64,000 bases of DNA from Deltaproteobacteria bacterium (GCA_016717595.1 JADKFE010000128.1:1-64000), one strand, 5' to 3'; counted from the stretch's first letter, positions 33,628 through 44,778 are shown. Notes: generated from the letters alone by a model not told the origin. Made by a program: numbers and translations.

Positions 33628-34389
33628 TTAACCCGCTGGCTTCGCGGGCGGAGACGGGAAGGGCAGGCGAGGATCGACCAGGCCGAGGGTGTCCAAGGGA
33701 ACCCAGCCTACCCGATCATCGGGCAGGGCGATGAGGGCCTGGGCGCCGACACGCTCACGAACGGTGACCTCGGCCCCGGCGTGTAAGGTGAACAGCACGA
33801 CGCCCCCCGCGCCTTCAGAGCGCGCGGAGACCTCGTCGGTGAGCACCACGGCGTCGGGGCGATCGTTGAGGGTCGAGAGCTCCGCCGCCGTGGAGAGCGT
33901 GAAGGCCAGGGCCGGGACGCCCACCAGCAGCGCCGGGATGCCGACGGGCGCCTCGGGACGAAGCCGCCAGAGCGCGCCGAGGGCCCCCAAGGCCGAGAGG
34001 CAGAGCGCCGCCGCCCAGCCCTGCTCGGAGAACGAGAAGCTCGACCGCCAGAACATCCACGAGTCCAAGGCCGGGGCCTCGATGCGGTCCTGGGTGCGGC
34101 GCCGGGCGTGGCTGAGGTTCATCAGGATGTCGCCGTCCCGCGGGGCCAACACCGCGGCGCGACGCCAGGCGAGGATGGCCTCGGGGATGGCGTCCTCGCG
34201 GTACAACGAGACGCCGAGGTTGTAGTAGACGTCACCGCTCAGCGCGCCGCCGTTCACCGCCGCGACGTGGAGGCGGCTGGCCTCGGCGTGGTCCCCGGCG
34301 ACCAGGGCCGCCAAGGCGTCGTCTACGGGCTCCCCGGCGGTGGCGAGGCCGAGGCAAAGCAGGGGGGTGGTCAGGCCAAAGAGGGGCAT
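33628..34389 (-). CDS. batE: BatE-like TPR membrane protein with SH3-type tail
   Basis: The 253-residue protein has a signal or first membrane helix and a TPR-like pair (VYYNLGVSLYREDAIPEAILAWRRAAVLAPRDGDI). Two membrane helices follow (AALCLSALGALGALW and GIPALLVGVPALAFTL), then a bacterial SH3-like domain (VSARSEGAGGVVLFTLHAGAEVTVRERVGAQALIALPDDRVGWVP). This is the BatE arrangement of aerotolerance operons. Its ATG overlaps the batD stop by one base. The SH3 part may bind the cell wall. The symbol rests on context as much as sequence. Confidence 0.78.
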   Translation of the reverse strand: MPLFGLTTPLLCLGLATAGEPVDDALAALVAGDHAEASRLHVAAVNGGALSGDVYYNLGVSLYREDAIPEAILAWRRAAVLAPRDGDILMNLSHARRRTQDRIEAPALDSWMFWRSSFSFSEQGWAAALCLSALGALGALWRLRPEAPVGIPALLVGVPALAFTLSTAAELSTLNDRPDAVVLTDEVSARSEGAGGVVLFTLHAGAEVTVRERVGAQALIALPDDRVGWVPLDTLGLVDPRLPFPSPPAKPAG

Positions 34390-36041
34390 CAGCCGAGCTC
34401 CAACAGCGCGCGGCAGAGGCGCAGAGTGCGCTCACGCAGGCCAGCGTCGGCGCCCCCGCCATAACGAGCGGCCTCCAGGTCTGCGTAGAGGCGCTGGGCC
34501 TCGTCGCGGTGGGTGGTCGGCAAGGCGCCGAGCGCGTCTTGGTCCAGCGCCGGGGCGGGCCTGCCGAGGGCCAAGCCCAGAGACTCTCGGAACAGGTCGA
34601 GGAGCTCAGCCAGCTCAGCCTTCTCGGCGCGATTCAGGCGCTGGCTCAAGGCCCGGCGGGGATCGGCCTTGGGCTTCACACGCTGGGCCAGCTCTCTCGC
34701 GAGGAGCCCGAAGAAGCCGAGCCAAGGCAGGCCGACGAGGCCGAGCACCAGGGGATCTTGGGGGCGAAACAGCGCGCGGTCGGCCTTCGCGCGGGGGTGC
34801 AGCGGCGCGATGTCGTCGGCCTGGGCCTCGACGTCTCGGCGCTGGTCGGCGGCGCCTTGGGAGAAGGTGGAGAGCGTGGCCTCACCTTCGCCGGGGGTGA
34901 CGTTGAGGGTGAGGGGCTCGGTCTGGAGCCGCTCGTAGCGGCCGGTGCGGGGGTTGAACACCGAAAGCTCAACCGGCGGCAAGGTGAGCGTGCCGGGGCG
35001 CTCGGGCACGATCGCCCGGCGGAAGGCGGCGGCGGAGGTGAAGCGGCCCTCTCGCACCCGCGCCTCGACGGTGGGGGTGTCGTCGTAGGCCCGAAACCCG
35101 GCGTCGGCGGCCACGGGCGGCAGGCTGAACCCGGCCAAGGTGCCGTCGCCGGAGAGGGTGATCTCTAAGGTGACGCTGTCGCCGGTCGCGACGGTGTCAT
35201 CCAGCAAGCGGGCGCTGAGCGCGAACTCGCCGACGAGGCCGGAGAAGTCGTCGGGGCGGCCCTCGGCGGGCAGAGGGCGCACGGTGAGCTTGAGGCTCTC
35301 GGAGGAGTAGACCTCGTTGCGCACGTTGGCGAAGGCCCGGGCGGGGCCTCGGCCGCTTCGGCCCAGCTCTGGCACCTGAACGGCCATCACGCCCGGGGTG
35401 ATCGTGCGCTCGCCGGGGGCCGCGGCCACCAGCGGCATGTCAACTTGGATGACCGACCAATCTTCGCCGTCGATGACCGTGCGGTGCTCCCGAAGCTCAC
35501 CGTCCCGGGTCTGCTCGGCGACGAGGCCGTCGAAGGTGGGCGGGGTGAAGCGGCGGTCGAGCACCTGCTCCGGGGTGCGAAAGCTCATCGTGTACACGAG
35601 CACCTGGCCGACGTACGCGCTCTGGACGGGCTCTCCCAAGGCGCGCAGGCTGGCCTCGGCCTTGGCGCCGCTTGGGCCCGTCGCCCGAGGGCTCACCTTG
35701 AGCGACAAGGCGTCGGTGCGGATGGCCTCGCCGCCGACGTTGAGCTCCATGGCCGGGATGTTGATCGAGCCCTCGTTGAGCGCGGTCAAGGCGTAGGTGT
35801 AGGTGACCGTGCGGGAGGTCTTGCCGCTGATGCGCACGACGGACTGCTGCACCCCTTGGTAGGCGATCTTCGCGCCGGGCACCGCGGGCCACGACGGCGC
35901 CCCAGGCAGCGCCGCGTCGATGACCGTGAGGCGCAGGCCGATGGTCTGCCCCACCTGGAGGCGCTCGGTGTCGGCGTCGAGCACGAGCTGCGCGGCGTAG
36001 AGCGCCTGAGAGGCGGCGAAGAGCAGAGAGGCGCTGACCAT
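34389..36041 (-). CDS. batD: BatD family protein
   Basis: The 550-residue protein has a signal peptide and tandem beta-sandwich domains of BatD type: LVLDADTERLQVGQTIGLRLTV, YTYALTALNEGSINIPAMELNVGG, VLVYTMSFRTPEQVLDRRFTPP and SVTLEITLSGDGTLAGFSLPPV. A membrane helix lies near residue 425 (LVLGLVGLPWLGFFGLLA), and a basic cytoplasmic helical tail of about 110 residues follows. The ATG at 36041 overlaps the upstream stop (TGATG); a GTG just before is possible. BatD acts with BatA/BatB VWA proteins and a MoxR ATPase in envelope stress tolerance. Confidence 0.88.
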   Translation of the reverse strand: MVSASLLFAASQALYAAQLVLDADTERLQVGQTIGLRLTVIDAALPGAPSWPAVPGAKIAYQGVQQSVVRISGKTSRTVTYTYALTALNEGSINIPAMELNVGGEAIRTDALSLKVSPRATGPSGAKAEASLRALGEPVQSAYVGQVLVYTMSFRTPEQVLDRRFTPPTFDGLVAEQTRDGELREHRTVIDGEDWSVIQVDMPLVAAAPGERTITPGVMAVQVPELGRSGRGPARAFANVRNEVYSSESLKLTVRPLPAEGRPDDFSGLVGEFALSARLLDDTVATGDSVTLEITLSGDGTLAGFSLPPVAADAGFRAYDDTPTVEARVREGRFTSAAAFRRAIVPERPGTLTLPPVELSVFNPRTGRYERLQTEPLTLNVTPGEGEATLSTFSQGAADQRRDVEAQADDIAPLHPRAKADRALFRPQDPLVLGLVGLPWLGFFGLLARELAQRVKPKADPRRALSQRLNRAEKAELAELLDLFRESLGLALGRPAPALDQDALGALPTTHRDEAQRLYADLEAARYGGGADAGLRERTLRLCRALLELG

Positions 36042-37867
36042 CACCAGTCCTTCTCTTTGGGGTAACCGTCGATGAACACCCGCGGGGTGCCCTCCTCCAC
36101 GGCGTCGAGGAGGCGCTGGGCCTCGGCGGGGGACATGCCGCTCGCCGCGCCTGGGGGCGGCGCCTCGTCGCTGGGCTGCCCCGCCTGGGCCTCGCCCTGG
36201 GCCTCCCCCTCGTTGGGGGTGTTCTCGCCGCCGTCTGGCTGCGCCTCGCCGGGCTTGGTCTGGGAGCGCTCACCGTCTTGGGGGCTGCGCTCGCCGCCGT
36301 CTTGGGGCCGCTGATCTTGAGGGGCGCCTTCGCCGTCTTGGGGCTGACCAGACTGCGGCTGGCCATCTTGGGGCTCGCCGTCTTGGGGCTGACCGTCTTG
36401 GGGTTGGCCGTCTTGAGGCTGACCGTCTTGAGGCTCGCCGTCTTGGGGCGCGCCGTCTTGGGACTCCGGCGGCGGCGCCTGCCGGGCGGCGATCTCTTGG
36501 CGAACCTGCTCGACGTTCTTCTGCGCCCCGGCGTGGTCGGGGCGGGCGGCGAGGGCCTGCTCCCAGCTCTTCACCGCGTCGTCAAGGCGGCCAGCGCGGT
36601 ATTGGGCGTTCCCGGCGTTGTAGTGGGCGTCGGCGCGATACCGCTCTGGCGCCCGAGCCGCGAGCTCTTGGAACCCTCGGGCGGCGTCTTCGTACCGACC
36701 GGCGCGGTAGAGCGCCTCGGCCATGCCCCAGCGGATCGCCGGGTCGTCGGGCGCCTCGGCCAAAAGCTCGGTGTAGCTGCGCAGGGCCTCGTCATGCCGA
36801 CCTTGGGCCGAGAGTGAGCGGGCGTCGTCTAGATCCCCGGCCTGGGCCACGCCGACCACCAGCAGCGCCAGCGCCACCGCCCGAACCCGCCCGTCGCCCA
36901 AAAGCGCGGCGAGCACCATCAGGCCCAGCCCCGCGGCCAGGGGCCACTGAAACCGCTCGTTCCACACCCGCTGGCGGCGGCTCTCTTCAGTCTGCCGCAC
37001 CATCGACGCCCGCAGCTCACCCACGATCTGCGCGGTGTCCGAGGCGCTGGCCACAGAGCGGATCGTCGCCCCGCCCGTGGCCGCGGCGAGCTGGCTGAGC
37101 GCCGACTCATCCAGGCGGCTGAGCACCATCTGGCCCGAACGATCGAGCTTAAACCCACCTTTGGCCTCGGGGATCGGCGCGCCGTCGGGGGTGCCGACGC
37201 CCAGGGCGTACACCCGCACCCCGGCCTCTTTGAGCGTGGCGCCCACCTCGTCCAAGGCGCCGCTGTGTGACTCGCCGTCGGAGATCACGACGATGGCGCG
37301 GTCGGCGCCACGATCTTCCCCGAAGAGCTTGAGGCTCTCGGTCATCGCCGCGGCGAGGTCCGATCCTTGGGCGCGCAGCATCGACGGGGACGTGTCCTCC
37401 AAGATCCGCCGCAGCGCCACATAGTCCGTGGTGAGCGGCACCCGGGGGTAGGCCCCGGCGGCGAAGATCACCACGCCCACCCGATCGGACTGCAGCAGCT
37501 CGAGGAGGTCGATCACCTCCCGCTTGGCGCGCTCCATGCGAGAGGGTTTGACGTCTTCAGCGAGCATGGAGTTGGACACGTCAAGGGCGACGATGATCTC
37601 GACGCCGCGCAGCTTCCGCTCGATGGTGGTGAAGCCCCAGCGCGGCTGGGCGGCGGCGACGCAGGCCAAGGCCACGCCCAGAAGCGTGAGCGTCGCGCGC
37701 CAGGCCCGGCGGCGCTCTAGAAGCGGCGGCAGGCCACGATCCAAGAGCCGCGCGGCGATGAGGCGCTCGGCGTCTTGGCGGCGGCGCCGCGCGGCCCAGG
37801 CGACCAGCACCACGAGCGCCGGGACAAGCCACAGCAGGTGCAGCAGAGCGGGGGCGCCAAAGGTCAC
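36041..37867 (-). CDS. BatB-BatC fusion: VWA domain, TPRs and QPQDG-repeat tail
   Basis: The 608-residue protein joins two usually separate Bat proteins. It has N-terminal membrane helices (LLWLVPALVVLVAW and TLLGVALACVAAA), then a VWA domain with MIDAS DVSNS (IIVALDVSNSMLAED) and VVISDGESHSG. Another membrane segment follows near 320, then TPRs (ALRSYTELLAEAPDDPAIRWG and DAHYNAGNAQYRAGRLDDAVKSWEQAL) as in BatC. A low-complexity tail of PQDG(Q/E) repeats, encoded at about 36262-36464, leads to a conserved-looking end (RLLDAVEEGTPRVFIDGYPKEKDW). The ATGA overlap with batA implies coupling. Confidence 0.88.
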   Translation of the reverse strand: MTFGAPALLHLLWLVPALVVLVAWAARRRRQDAERLIAARLLDRGLPPLLERRRAWRATLTLLGVALACVAAAQPRWGFTTIERKLRGVEIIVALDVSNSMLAEDVKPSRMERAKREVIDLLELLQSDRVGVVIFAAGAYPRVPLTTDYVALRRILEDTSPSMLRAQGSDLAAAMTESLKLFGEDRGADRAIVVISDGESHSGALDEVGATLKEAGVRVYALGVGTPDGAPIPEAKGGFKLDRSGQMVLSRLDESALSQLAAATGGATIRSVASASDTAQIVGELRASMVRQTEESRRQRVWNERFQWPLAAGLGLMVLAALLGDGRVRAVALALLVVGVAQAGDLDDARSLSAQGRHDEALRSYTELLAEAPDDPAIRWGMAEALYRAGRYEDAARGFQELAARAPERYRADAHYNAGNAQYRAGRLDDAVKSWEQALAARPDHAGAQKNVEQVRQEIAARQAPPPESQDGAPQDGEPQDGQPQDGQPQDGQPQDGEPQDGQPQSGQPQDGEGAPQDQRPQDGGERSPQDGERSQTKPGEAQPDGGENTPNEGEAQGEAQAGQPSDEAPPPGAASGMSPAEAQRLLDAVEEGTPRVFIDGYPKEKDW

Positions 37868-38853
37868 GGGATCCTCCGAAACACCGTGCTGGCGAGGATG
37901 AGCTGGGCGAGGATCAAGGCCAGTCCGGGCAGAAGCGCCCGGTGAAAGAGCTCATCGCGGTGGATGTGCTCCTCGACCTCAGCGGTCGTGCGCTCCAAGG
38001 TGTCGATGGTCTCGTAGATCTGCAACAACGACCGCGTGTCTGTCGCCCGAAAGTACTGGGCGCCCGTGGCCTCGGCGACGGCGGTGAGGGTGTCCTCGTC
38101 GATCTCGTCGCGGCCGCCGCCCCGAAAGAACCCGAACAGCCCACCTTGGTTGCCGCCCGAATGTGCGCCGACGCCGATGGTGTACACCCGCACGCCCAGC
38201 GCCGCGGCGGCTTTGGCGGCCTCGATGGGGCCGACCTGCCCGGCGTTGCTGCGCCCGTCGGTGAGCACGATCGCCACCTTCGTCGGCGCCTCAAGCCGGG
38301 AGAGCCGCGCCGCGCTCACGGCGATGGCCTCGCCCACCGCCGTCGCCGAGCGCCCGGCGATGCCGATCTCGACGTTGCTCAGAAACCGCAGGAGCCCCTC
38401 GTGATCCAGGGTGAGCGGCGCCTGGGTGAAGGCCTCCTCGCCGAAGACCACGAGCCCCACACGATCGTAGGCCCGCTGGCGAATGAACTCACCCACGACG
38501 AGCTTCGCCACCTCCAGGCGGTTCATCTCCCGGCCGTTCACCTCAAAGTCCATGGCGTCCATGGACCCTGAAGTGTCGATGGCGAGCATGATGTCGATGC
38601 CTTCGTTCTGCACCACCGTCTCACGACGGGTGAGCTGGGGCCGGGCCAAGGCGAAGATGAGGAGCGCGAGGCCAAGAAGCCCCAGCGCCTCGGGCAGCCA
38701 CGCCAGCCGCACCCGCCAGGTGCTCCCCGTCGATCCTTTGGGCAAGGCCGACCACAGAAGCCGCGCCCGACCACCGGACCAGCGGGGGCGCAGGGCCACC
38801 ACGGGCAGAACAAGCCAGGCCAAGAGCCAGAGCGGGTGCTGCAGCTCAAACAT
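37864..38853 (-). CDS. batA: BatA-like VWA-domain membrane protein
   Basis: The 329-residue protein has the BatA layout: N-terminal membrane helices (PLWLLAWLVLPVVAL and ALGLLGLALLIFALARPQ), then a VWA domain with a perfect MIDAS (IMLAIDTSGSMDAMDF) and VAIVLTDGRSNAGQ, and a C-terminal membrane helix (LLPGLALILAQLILAS). The metal-dependent adhesion site would bind partners among BatB, BatD or the MoxR ATPase. It overlaps the upstream DUF4381-like gene by 8 bases and the downstream batBC by 4. Confidence 0.92.
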   Translation of the reverse strand: MFELQHPLWLLAWLVLPVVALRPRWSGGRARLLWSALPKGSTGSTWRVRLAWLPEALGLLGLALLIFALARPQLTRRETVVQNEGIDIMLAIDTSGSMDAMDFEVNGREMNRLEVAKLVVGEFIRQRAYDRVGLVVFGEEAFTQAPLTLDHEGLLRFLSNVEIGIAGRSATAVGEAIAVSAARLSRLEAPTKVAIVLTDGRSNAGQVGPIEAAKAAAALGVRVYTIGVGAHSGGNQGGLFGFFRGGGRDEIDEDTLTAVAEATGAQYFRATDTRSLLQIYETIDTLERTTAEVEEHIHRDELFHRALLPGLALILAQLILASTVFRRIP

Positions 38854-39733
38854 CGCCCGGCTCCGGCTTGGGCGCGGGCGCCGGGCGCATCGCGGCGATC
38901 ACCGCGCGTAAATCGGCGTCTAAGGCGTCGAACAGCGCCGCGCCGCCGCCGCTGCGGGCGAACTTGATGAGGTCCGTCGCGTCGAGGAGCCGCTGGGCGC
39001 GGTCGTGCTCGGCGGCGTTCACCCGGTGGTCCAGAGAGAGCCGGTCGAGCACCTCGTAGGTGGTGAGCGCCGTGGCCGGGAAGCCGCTCACCCGCTCCAG
39101 ATAACGCCGGAAGATCGACGAGAGCCCCAAGGCCAAGGCGTGGTCGTCGAGATCCGCCCGAGCGCGCAGCGCCGCCCAGGCCAGCAGGGCCTCCTCTTCA
39201 GGCGAGAGCGGCGGCGGCGGCGGCACCACCCGCGCCTCGGCCTTCTTGCGGTTGCCCCAGACCACCAGGGCCGCGACCAGCCCCGTCACCACGAGGGCGC
39301 CGAGCACCCACGGCCAAGGCGACGGCGGCGGCGGCGGCGCCAAGGCCAGGTCCTCTAAAGCGGAGCTGGGCCCGACGACGCCGAGGTCCAGGTAAAACGG
39401 CCCGACGCTCTTGGTCTCGACCTCACCCGCCGGGCCCTTGGCCTCCGCGGTGACCGGCGGGATGATGTAGCTGCCGGGCTCACCCTCCAAGGTGAAGCGC
39501 CCCTCGGCGTCGGCGGGGGTGAAGGTGAGGCCCTCCACGGCGGGCAGGCCCAAGGTGCCCGTCCAGCCCTCGGGCAGCTCCAACGAGATGCTCAGCGTCG
39601 GCGGCGGCTCCCCTTCGGTGACGGCGCGGTCGCTGAGCTCGGCGGTCAGGCGCACGGCGTCTGGGGCCGGCGCCTCGGCGAGGCGGTCCCCACAGGCGGC
39701 CAGCGCGAGCAGCAGGGGCAGACGAGGGCTCAT
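38846..39733 (-). CDS. DUF4381-like membrane protein of the MoxR/Bat operon
   Basis: The 295-residue protein has a lipoprotein-like signal (MSPRLPLLLALAAC). A beta-domain follows (LSISLELPEGWTGTLGLPAVEGLTF), then a Pro run, a membrane helix (PWVLGALVVTGLVAALVVW) and a cytoplasmic helical domain with LSSIFRRYLERVSGFPATALTTYEVL. The last string is typical of the DUF4381 proteins coded between DUF58 and VWA genes. The beta-domain may be an added part. It overlaps both neighbours (4 and 8 bases). Confidence 0.75.
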   Translation of the reverse strand: MSPRLPLLLALAACGDRLAEAPAPDAVRLTAELSDRAVTEGEPPPTLSISLELPEGWTGTLGLPAVEGLTFTPADAEGRFTLEGEPGSYIIPPVTAEAKGPAGEVETKSVGPFYLDLGVVGPSSALEDLALAPPPPPSPWPWVLGALVVTGLVAALVVWGNRKKAEARVVPPPPPLSPEEEALLAWAALRARADLDDHALALGLSSIFRRYLERVSGFPATALTTYEVLDRLSLDHRVNAAEHDRAQRLLDATDLIKFARSGGGAALFDALDADLRAVIAAMRPAPAPKPEPGDV

Positions 39734-40596
39734 CGCTGCGCCCCGACCCGCTGAAAGTGGAGCTGCAACACCCGGAACGGGTCGTCGGTTGTGGACACCA
39801 CCGAGGTGTGTACCCCCGCCCGGCGCAGGGCGTCTACCCGCGCCCCCACCGTCCAGGCCGCGCCCAGCGCCGCCGCGTCCACCAGACGAAGCTCGCCGGT
39901 CTCGGCGTCTTCAAGCTCCACGAGGCCCACAGGCGCCCGCCGCTCCTCGACCGGGTCGGTGAGCACAAAGGCGTGAACGCGGTGGCGCGCGGCGAGGGGG
40001 GCCACGGCGGCGCGGAGGTCGCCCAGCACCATAAAGTCGGAGATCAGGCAGACGACAGCGCGGCGGCTCAGCGCCCGGCCCAAGGTGGTCAGAGCGCCGC
40101 CCAAGTCGGTGCCTCGGCGCTGGCCCAAGGGCTCAAAGGCCGAGCGGATCACCTGCCAGACGTGGCCGCGGGTCTTTCTGGGCGGGACGAGGTGCTCGAC
40201 GTGATCGGTGAACGCGAGCAGGCCCACCTTGTCGTTGTTGCGGATCGCCGCATAGGCCAAGGCCGCCGCCAGCCGCGCCTGCTGCAGCCGCTTGTCGGTG
40301 CGCCCGTCGCGCCCGCCCGAGCCAAACCGCACCGACGCGGACACGTCAAGACCCAACATCAGCGTCAGCTCACGCTCCTCGCGGAACTCCTTGATGTGGG
40401 GCTCTTGAGAGCGGGCGGTGACGTTCCAGTCGATGTGGCGCACGTCGTCGCCGGGGACGTAGCCGCGCACCTCCTCAAACTCCATGCCGCGGCCCTTAAA
40501 CGCCGAGCGGTAGCCGCCCGCGAACAACGAGTCGACCTTTCGGCCCGCCTGCAACGAGACGCGGCGTATCTGGCGCAGCTCCTCCGGGGTGAGCAT
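39730..40596 (-). CDS. DUF58 domain protein
   Basis: The 288-residue soluble protein carries the DUF58 signature GRGMEFEEVRGYVPGDDVRHIDWNVTAR and a downstream VWA-like part (LMLGLDVSASVRFGSGG, then VVCLISDFMVLGD). These proteins always accompany MoxR ATPases, as here 21 bases downstream of the moxR stop. They are thought to link the ATPase to the VWA membrane proteins. The start ATG overlaps nothing upstream and is the natural choice. Confidence 0.92.
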   Translation of the reverse strand: MLTPEELRQIRRVSLQAGRKVDSLFAGGYRSAFKGRGMEFEEVRGYVPGDDVRHIDWNVTARSQEPHIKEFREERELTLMLGLDVSASVRFGSGGRDGRTDKRLQQARLAAALAYAAIRNNDKVGLLAFTDHVEHLVPPRKTRGHVWQVIRSAFEPLGQRRGTDLGGALTTLGRALSRRAVVCLISDFMVLGDLRAAVAPLAARHRVHAFVLTDPVEERRAPVGLVELEDAETGELRLVDAAALGAAWTVGARVDALRRAGVHTSVVSTTDDPFRVLQLHFQRVGAQR

Positions 40597-40617
40597 CGTC
40601 GCTCCGTGGGGTCGCCG

Positions 40618-41619
40618 TTACGGGGTCTTCACGCGCTCAAAGACCTGCTTGATGACCCGATCCGCGTCGAGATCATCGGCTTCAGCCTCGTAGGTCAAGA
40701 GCACACGGTGGCGGAGCACGTCGGGCCCGATGGCCTTCACGTTGTCGGGGGTGACGAAGGCGCGGCCGTTGATCAGCGCGTGGGCCCGGGCACAAGACGC
40801 GAGGGCCAAGGTGGCCCGGGGTGAGGCGCCGAACTGAATCGCCCGGGCCAGCTCGGGGCTTAAGCGCTCGGGATGCCGCGTCGCCATGACCAAGTCCACA
40901 ATGTAGTCGGCGACTACATCTTCCATCCACAGCTCCTTCGTGAGCTGCTGGGCGGCGAGGAGCTCTTGCCCGCTCCACACGGCCTCGACCACCTGCTCGG
41001 CCTGGGTGGCGCGGCGCAAGATCTCCCGCTCCTCATCCCGGCTGGGGTACCCCACACGCAGCTTCATCAAGAAGCGGTCCACCTGGGCTTCAGGCAGGGG
41101 GTAGGTGCCCTCTTGTTCGATGGGGTTCTGGGTGGCCAACACGAAGAACGGCCGGGGCAGCGGGTAGGTGGCCTCGCCGATGGTGACCTGGCGCTCTTGC
41201 ATCGCCTCCAGCAAGGCCGACTGCACCTTCGCCGGGGCGCGGTTGATCTCGTCCGCCAACAAGAGGTTCGCGAACACCGGCCCCCGCCGGGTCGAGAAGC
41301 TGCCCGAGCGCGGGTCGTAGATCTGGGTGCCGATGACGTCGGCGGGGAGCAGATCCGGGGTGAACTGCACCCGGGAGAAGGTGGTGTGAAGGGCCTGGGC
41401 CAAGGTCTTCACCGCCGTCGTCTTCGCCAGGCCGGGCACACCCTCCAGGAGCAGGTGCCCATCGGCGAGGAGCCCGATGAGCAGGCGGTCGATCATGTAC
41501 CGCTGGCCGACGACGACCTTGTCTAGCTCGGCCCGGATGGTGTCGAGGCGAGGTTTGAGCTGGTTCACCCGCTCTTGCAAGGCGGCGATGCGCTCTTGGG
41601 CGAGCTGCGACGTGCTCAT
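40618..41619 (-). CDS. MoxR family AAA+ ATPase
   Basis: The 333-residue protein has a short coiled-coil start, then Walker A HLLLEGVPGLAKTTAVK, VQFTPDLLPADVIGT, Walker B LLLADEINRAPAKVQSALLEAM, sensor 1 FVLATQNPIEQEGTYPLPEAQVDRF and a lid with GASPRATLAL. All are hallmarks of MoxR ATPases, which act as chaperones that load or activate partners with VWA domains. The partners are encoded directly downstream. It starts 13 bases after dnaJ, placing it in a chaperone operon. Confidence 0.95.
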   Translation of the reverse strand: MSTSQLAQERIAALQERVNQLKPRLDTIRAELDKVVVGQRYMIDRLLIGLLADGHLLLEGVPGLAKTTAVKTLAQALHTTFSRVQFTPDLLPADVIGTQIYDPRSGSFSTRRGPVFANLLLADEINRAPAKVQSALLEAMQERQVTIGEATYPLPRPFFVLATQNPIEQEGTYPLPEAQVDRFLMKLRVGYPSRDEEREILRRATQAEQVVEAVWSGQELLAAQQLTKELWMEDVVADYIVDLVMATRHPERLSPELARAIQFGASPRATLALASCARAHALINGRAFVTPDNVKAIGPDVLRHRVLLTYEAEADDLDADRVIKQVFERVKTP

Positions 41620-41632
41620 GGGGACGCTCTCC

Positions 41633-42751
41633 TTAGCTGCTCAGCCGGTCGAAGAAGTCACGCCAGAAGCCCTTCTCGCCGCCGACCTTGCCCGTCTGCA
41701 GCTCGGCCAGCTCACGAATCAGCTCCTCTTCCCGAGGAGTGAGCTTCTTGGGCACCTCTACGACGACCTGCACCAGTTGATTGCCTTGGCCGCGCCCGTT
41801 CACCCCGGCGATGCCTTTGCCCTTCAGGGTGAAGACCTTGCCTGAAGGTGTGGCCCGGGGGATCTCCAGGGCCTCCTCGCCGTTGACCGTGGGCACCTTG
41901 ATCTCGGCGCCCAAGCACGCCTGGGGGTAACTCACGGGCACCTGGCAGAAGACGTTGAGGCCCTCACGCTTGAAGAGCTCGTGCTCCTTGACCTGGATGG
42001 TGACGTAGAGATCGCCGGACGGCGCCCCGGCGTCGCCGAAGTCGCCTTTGCCGCCCAGGCGGAGCTGGTTGCCGGTGTCGACGCCGCCGGGGATGGTCAC
42101 GGTGAGCTTCTCGCTCGCCCGCACCCGGCCCCGGCCCGAGCAGTCGCGGCAGGGGTCGCTGATGGTCTTGCCTTGGCCTCGACAGGCCGGGCAGACCGTG
42201 CGGATGCGCAGGAACATCTGCTGTTGGAGCACCTCACCCACGCCGCCGCAGGTGGCGCAGCTCACCGGTTTTGAGCCCGGCTTCGCGCCGCTGCCGTTGC
42301 AGCCGCCGCAGAGCGCGTTGCGGGTGATCTCCACCTCTTTCTGGCAGCCCTTGACGGCCTCCATGAACTCCAGGCGCATCGCCAGCTCAAGGTCTTGGCC
42401 TTGACGCGCCGCGGCGCGCCCACCCCGCCGACCGCCGCCGCCCCCGAAGAGGTCGCCGAAGATGTCGCCGAAGTGGGAGAAGATGTCGCCCATGTCCTGA
42501 GCGCCAGGGTTGTAGCCCTGGCCGCGCAGCCCATCGAAGCCGTGGCGGTCGTACGTGGAGCGCTTTTGTTCGTCCGAGAGCACGTCGTAGGCTTCAGAGA
42601 GCTCCTTAAACTTGGCCTCGGCCTCGGGGTTGTCGGGGTTGCGGTCGGGATGGTACTGCATCGCCAGCTTACGGAACGCCTTCTTGAGCGTCGCCGCGTC
42701 GGCGTCCCGAGGCACACCGAGCACCTCGTAGTAGTCACGCTTGCTGTCCAC
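41633..42751 (-). CDS. dnaJ: Chaperone protein DnaJ
   Basis: The 372-residue protein has a J domain with DYYEVLGVPRDADAATLKKAFRKLA and the invariant HPD (YHPDRNPDN). A Gly/Phe region follows, then four zinc-binding CxxCxGxG repeats (CGGCNGSG, CATCGGVG, CPACRGQG, CRDCSGRG) and the C-terminal substrate-binding domain. DnaJ stimulates DnaK ATPase and delivers substrates. I prefer GTG 42751, which has GGAGG seven bases upstream, to the GTG at 42772. A hairpin lies between dnaK and dnaJ. Confidence 0.97.
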   Translation of the reverse strand: MDSKRDYYEVLGVPRDADAATLKKAFRKLAMQYHPDRNPDNPEAEAKFKELSEAYDVLSDEQKRSTYDRHGFDGLRGQGYNPGAQDMGDIFSHFGDIFGDLFGGGGGRRGGRAAARQGQDLELAMRLEFMEAVKGCQKEVEITRNALCGGCNGSGAKPGSKPVSCATCGGVGEVLQQQMFLRIRTVCPACRGQGKTISDPCRDCSGRGRVRASEKLTVTIPGGVDTGNQLRLGGKGDFGDAGAPSGDLYVTIQVKEHELFKREGLNVFCQVPVSYPQACLGAEIKVPTVNGEEALEIPRATPSGKVFTLKGKGIAGVNGRGQGNQLVQVVVEVPKKLTPREEELIRELAELQTGKVGGEKGFWRDFFDRLSS

Positions 42752-42787
42752 GGGCTGCCTCCGAATCGTCACGCCCAGAGCGCAGGA

Positions 42788-42809
42788 GGCCCCGGCTTAT
42801 GCCGAGGCC
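42788..42809 (-). other. Hairpin between dnaK and dnaJ
   Basis: Nine-base arms (42788-42796 and 42801-42809) pair at all positions, with one G-U pair on the transcribed strand, around a four-base loop. No U-run follows on the minus strand. It may stabilise the dnaK end or reduce dnaJ expression relative to dnaK. Confidence 0.45.
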
Positions 42810-42831
42810 GCTGCGATCACCGGGGGTTTGC

Positions 42832-44736
<1,905 letters not shown>

Positions 44737-44756
44737 AAATCAGCGTCCTCTTAGTG

Positions 44757-44778
44757 GCCGGGGCGTTTTATCCCCGGC
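44757..44778. other. Leader hairpin upstream of dnaK
   Basis: GCCGGGG (44757-44763) pairs with CCCCGGC (44772-44778) around an eight-base AT-rich loop, about 20 bases before the dnaK ATG. It could modulate translation, for example with temperature, but that is speculative. Confidence 0.35.
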
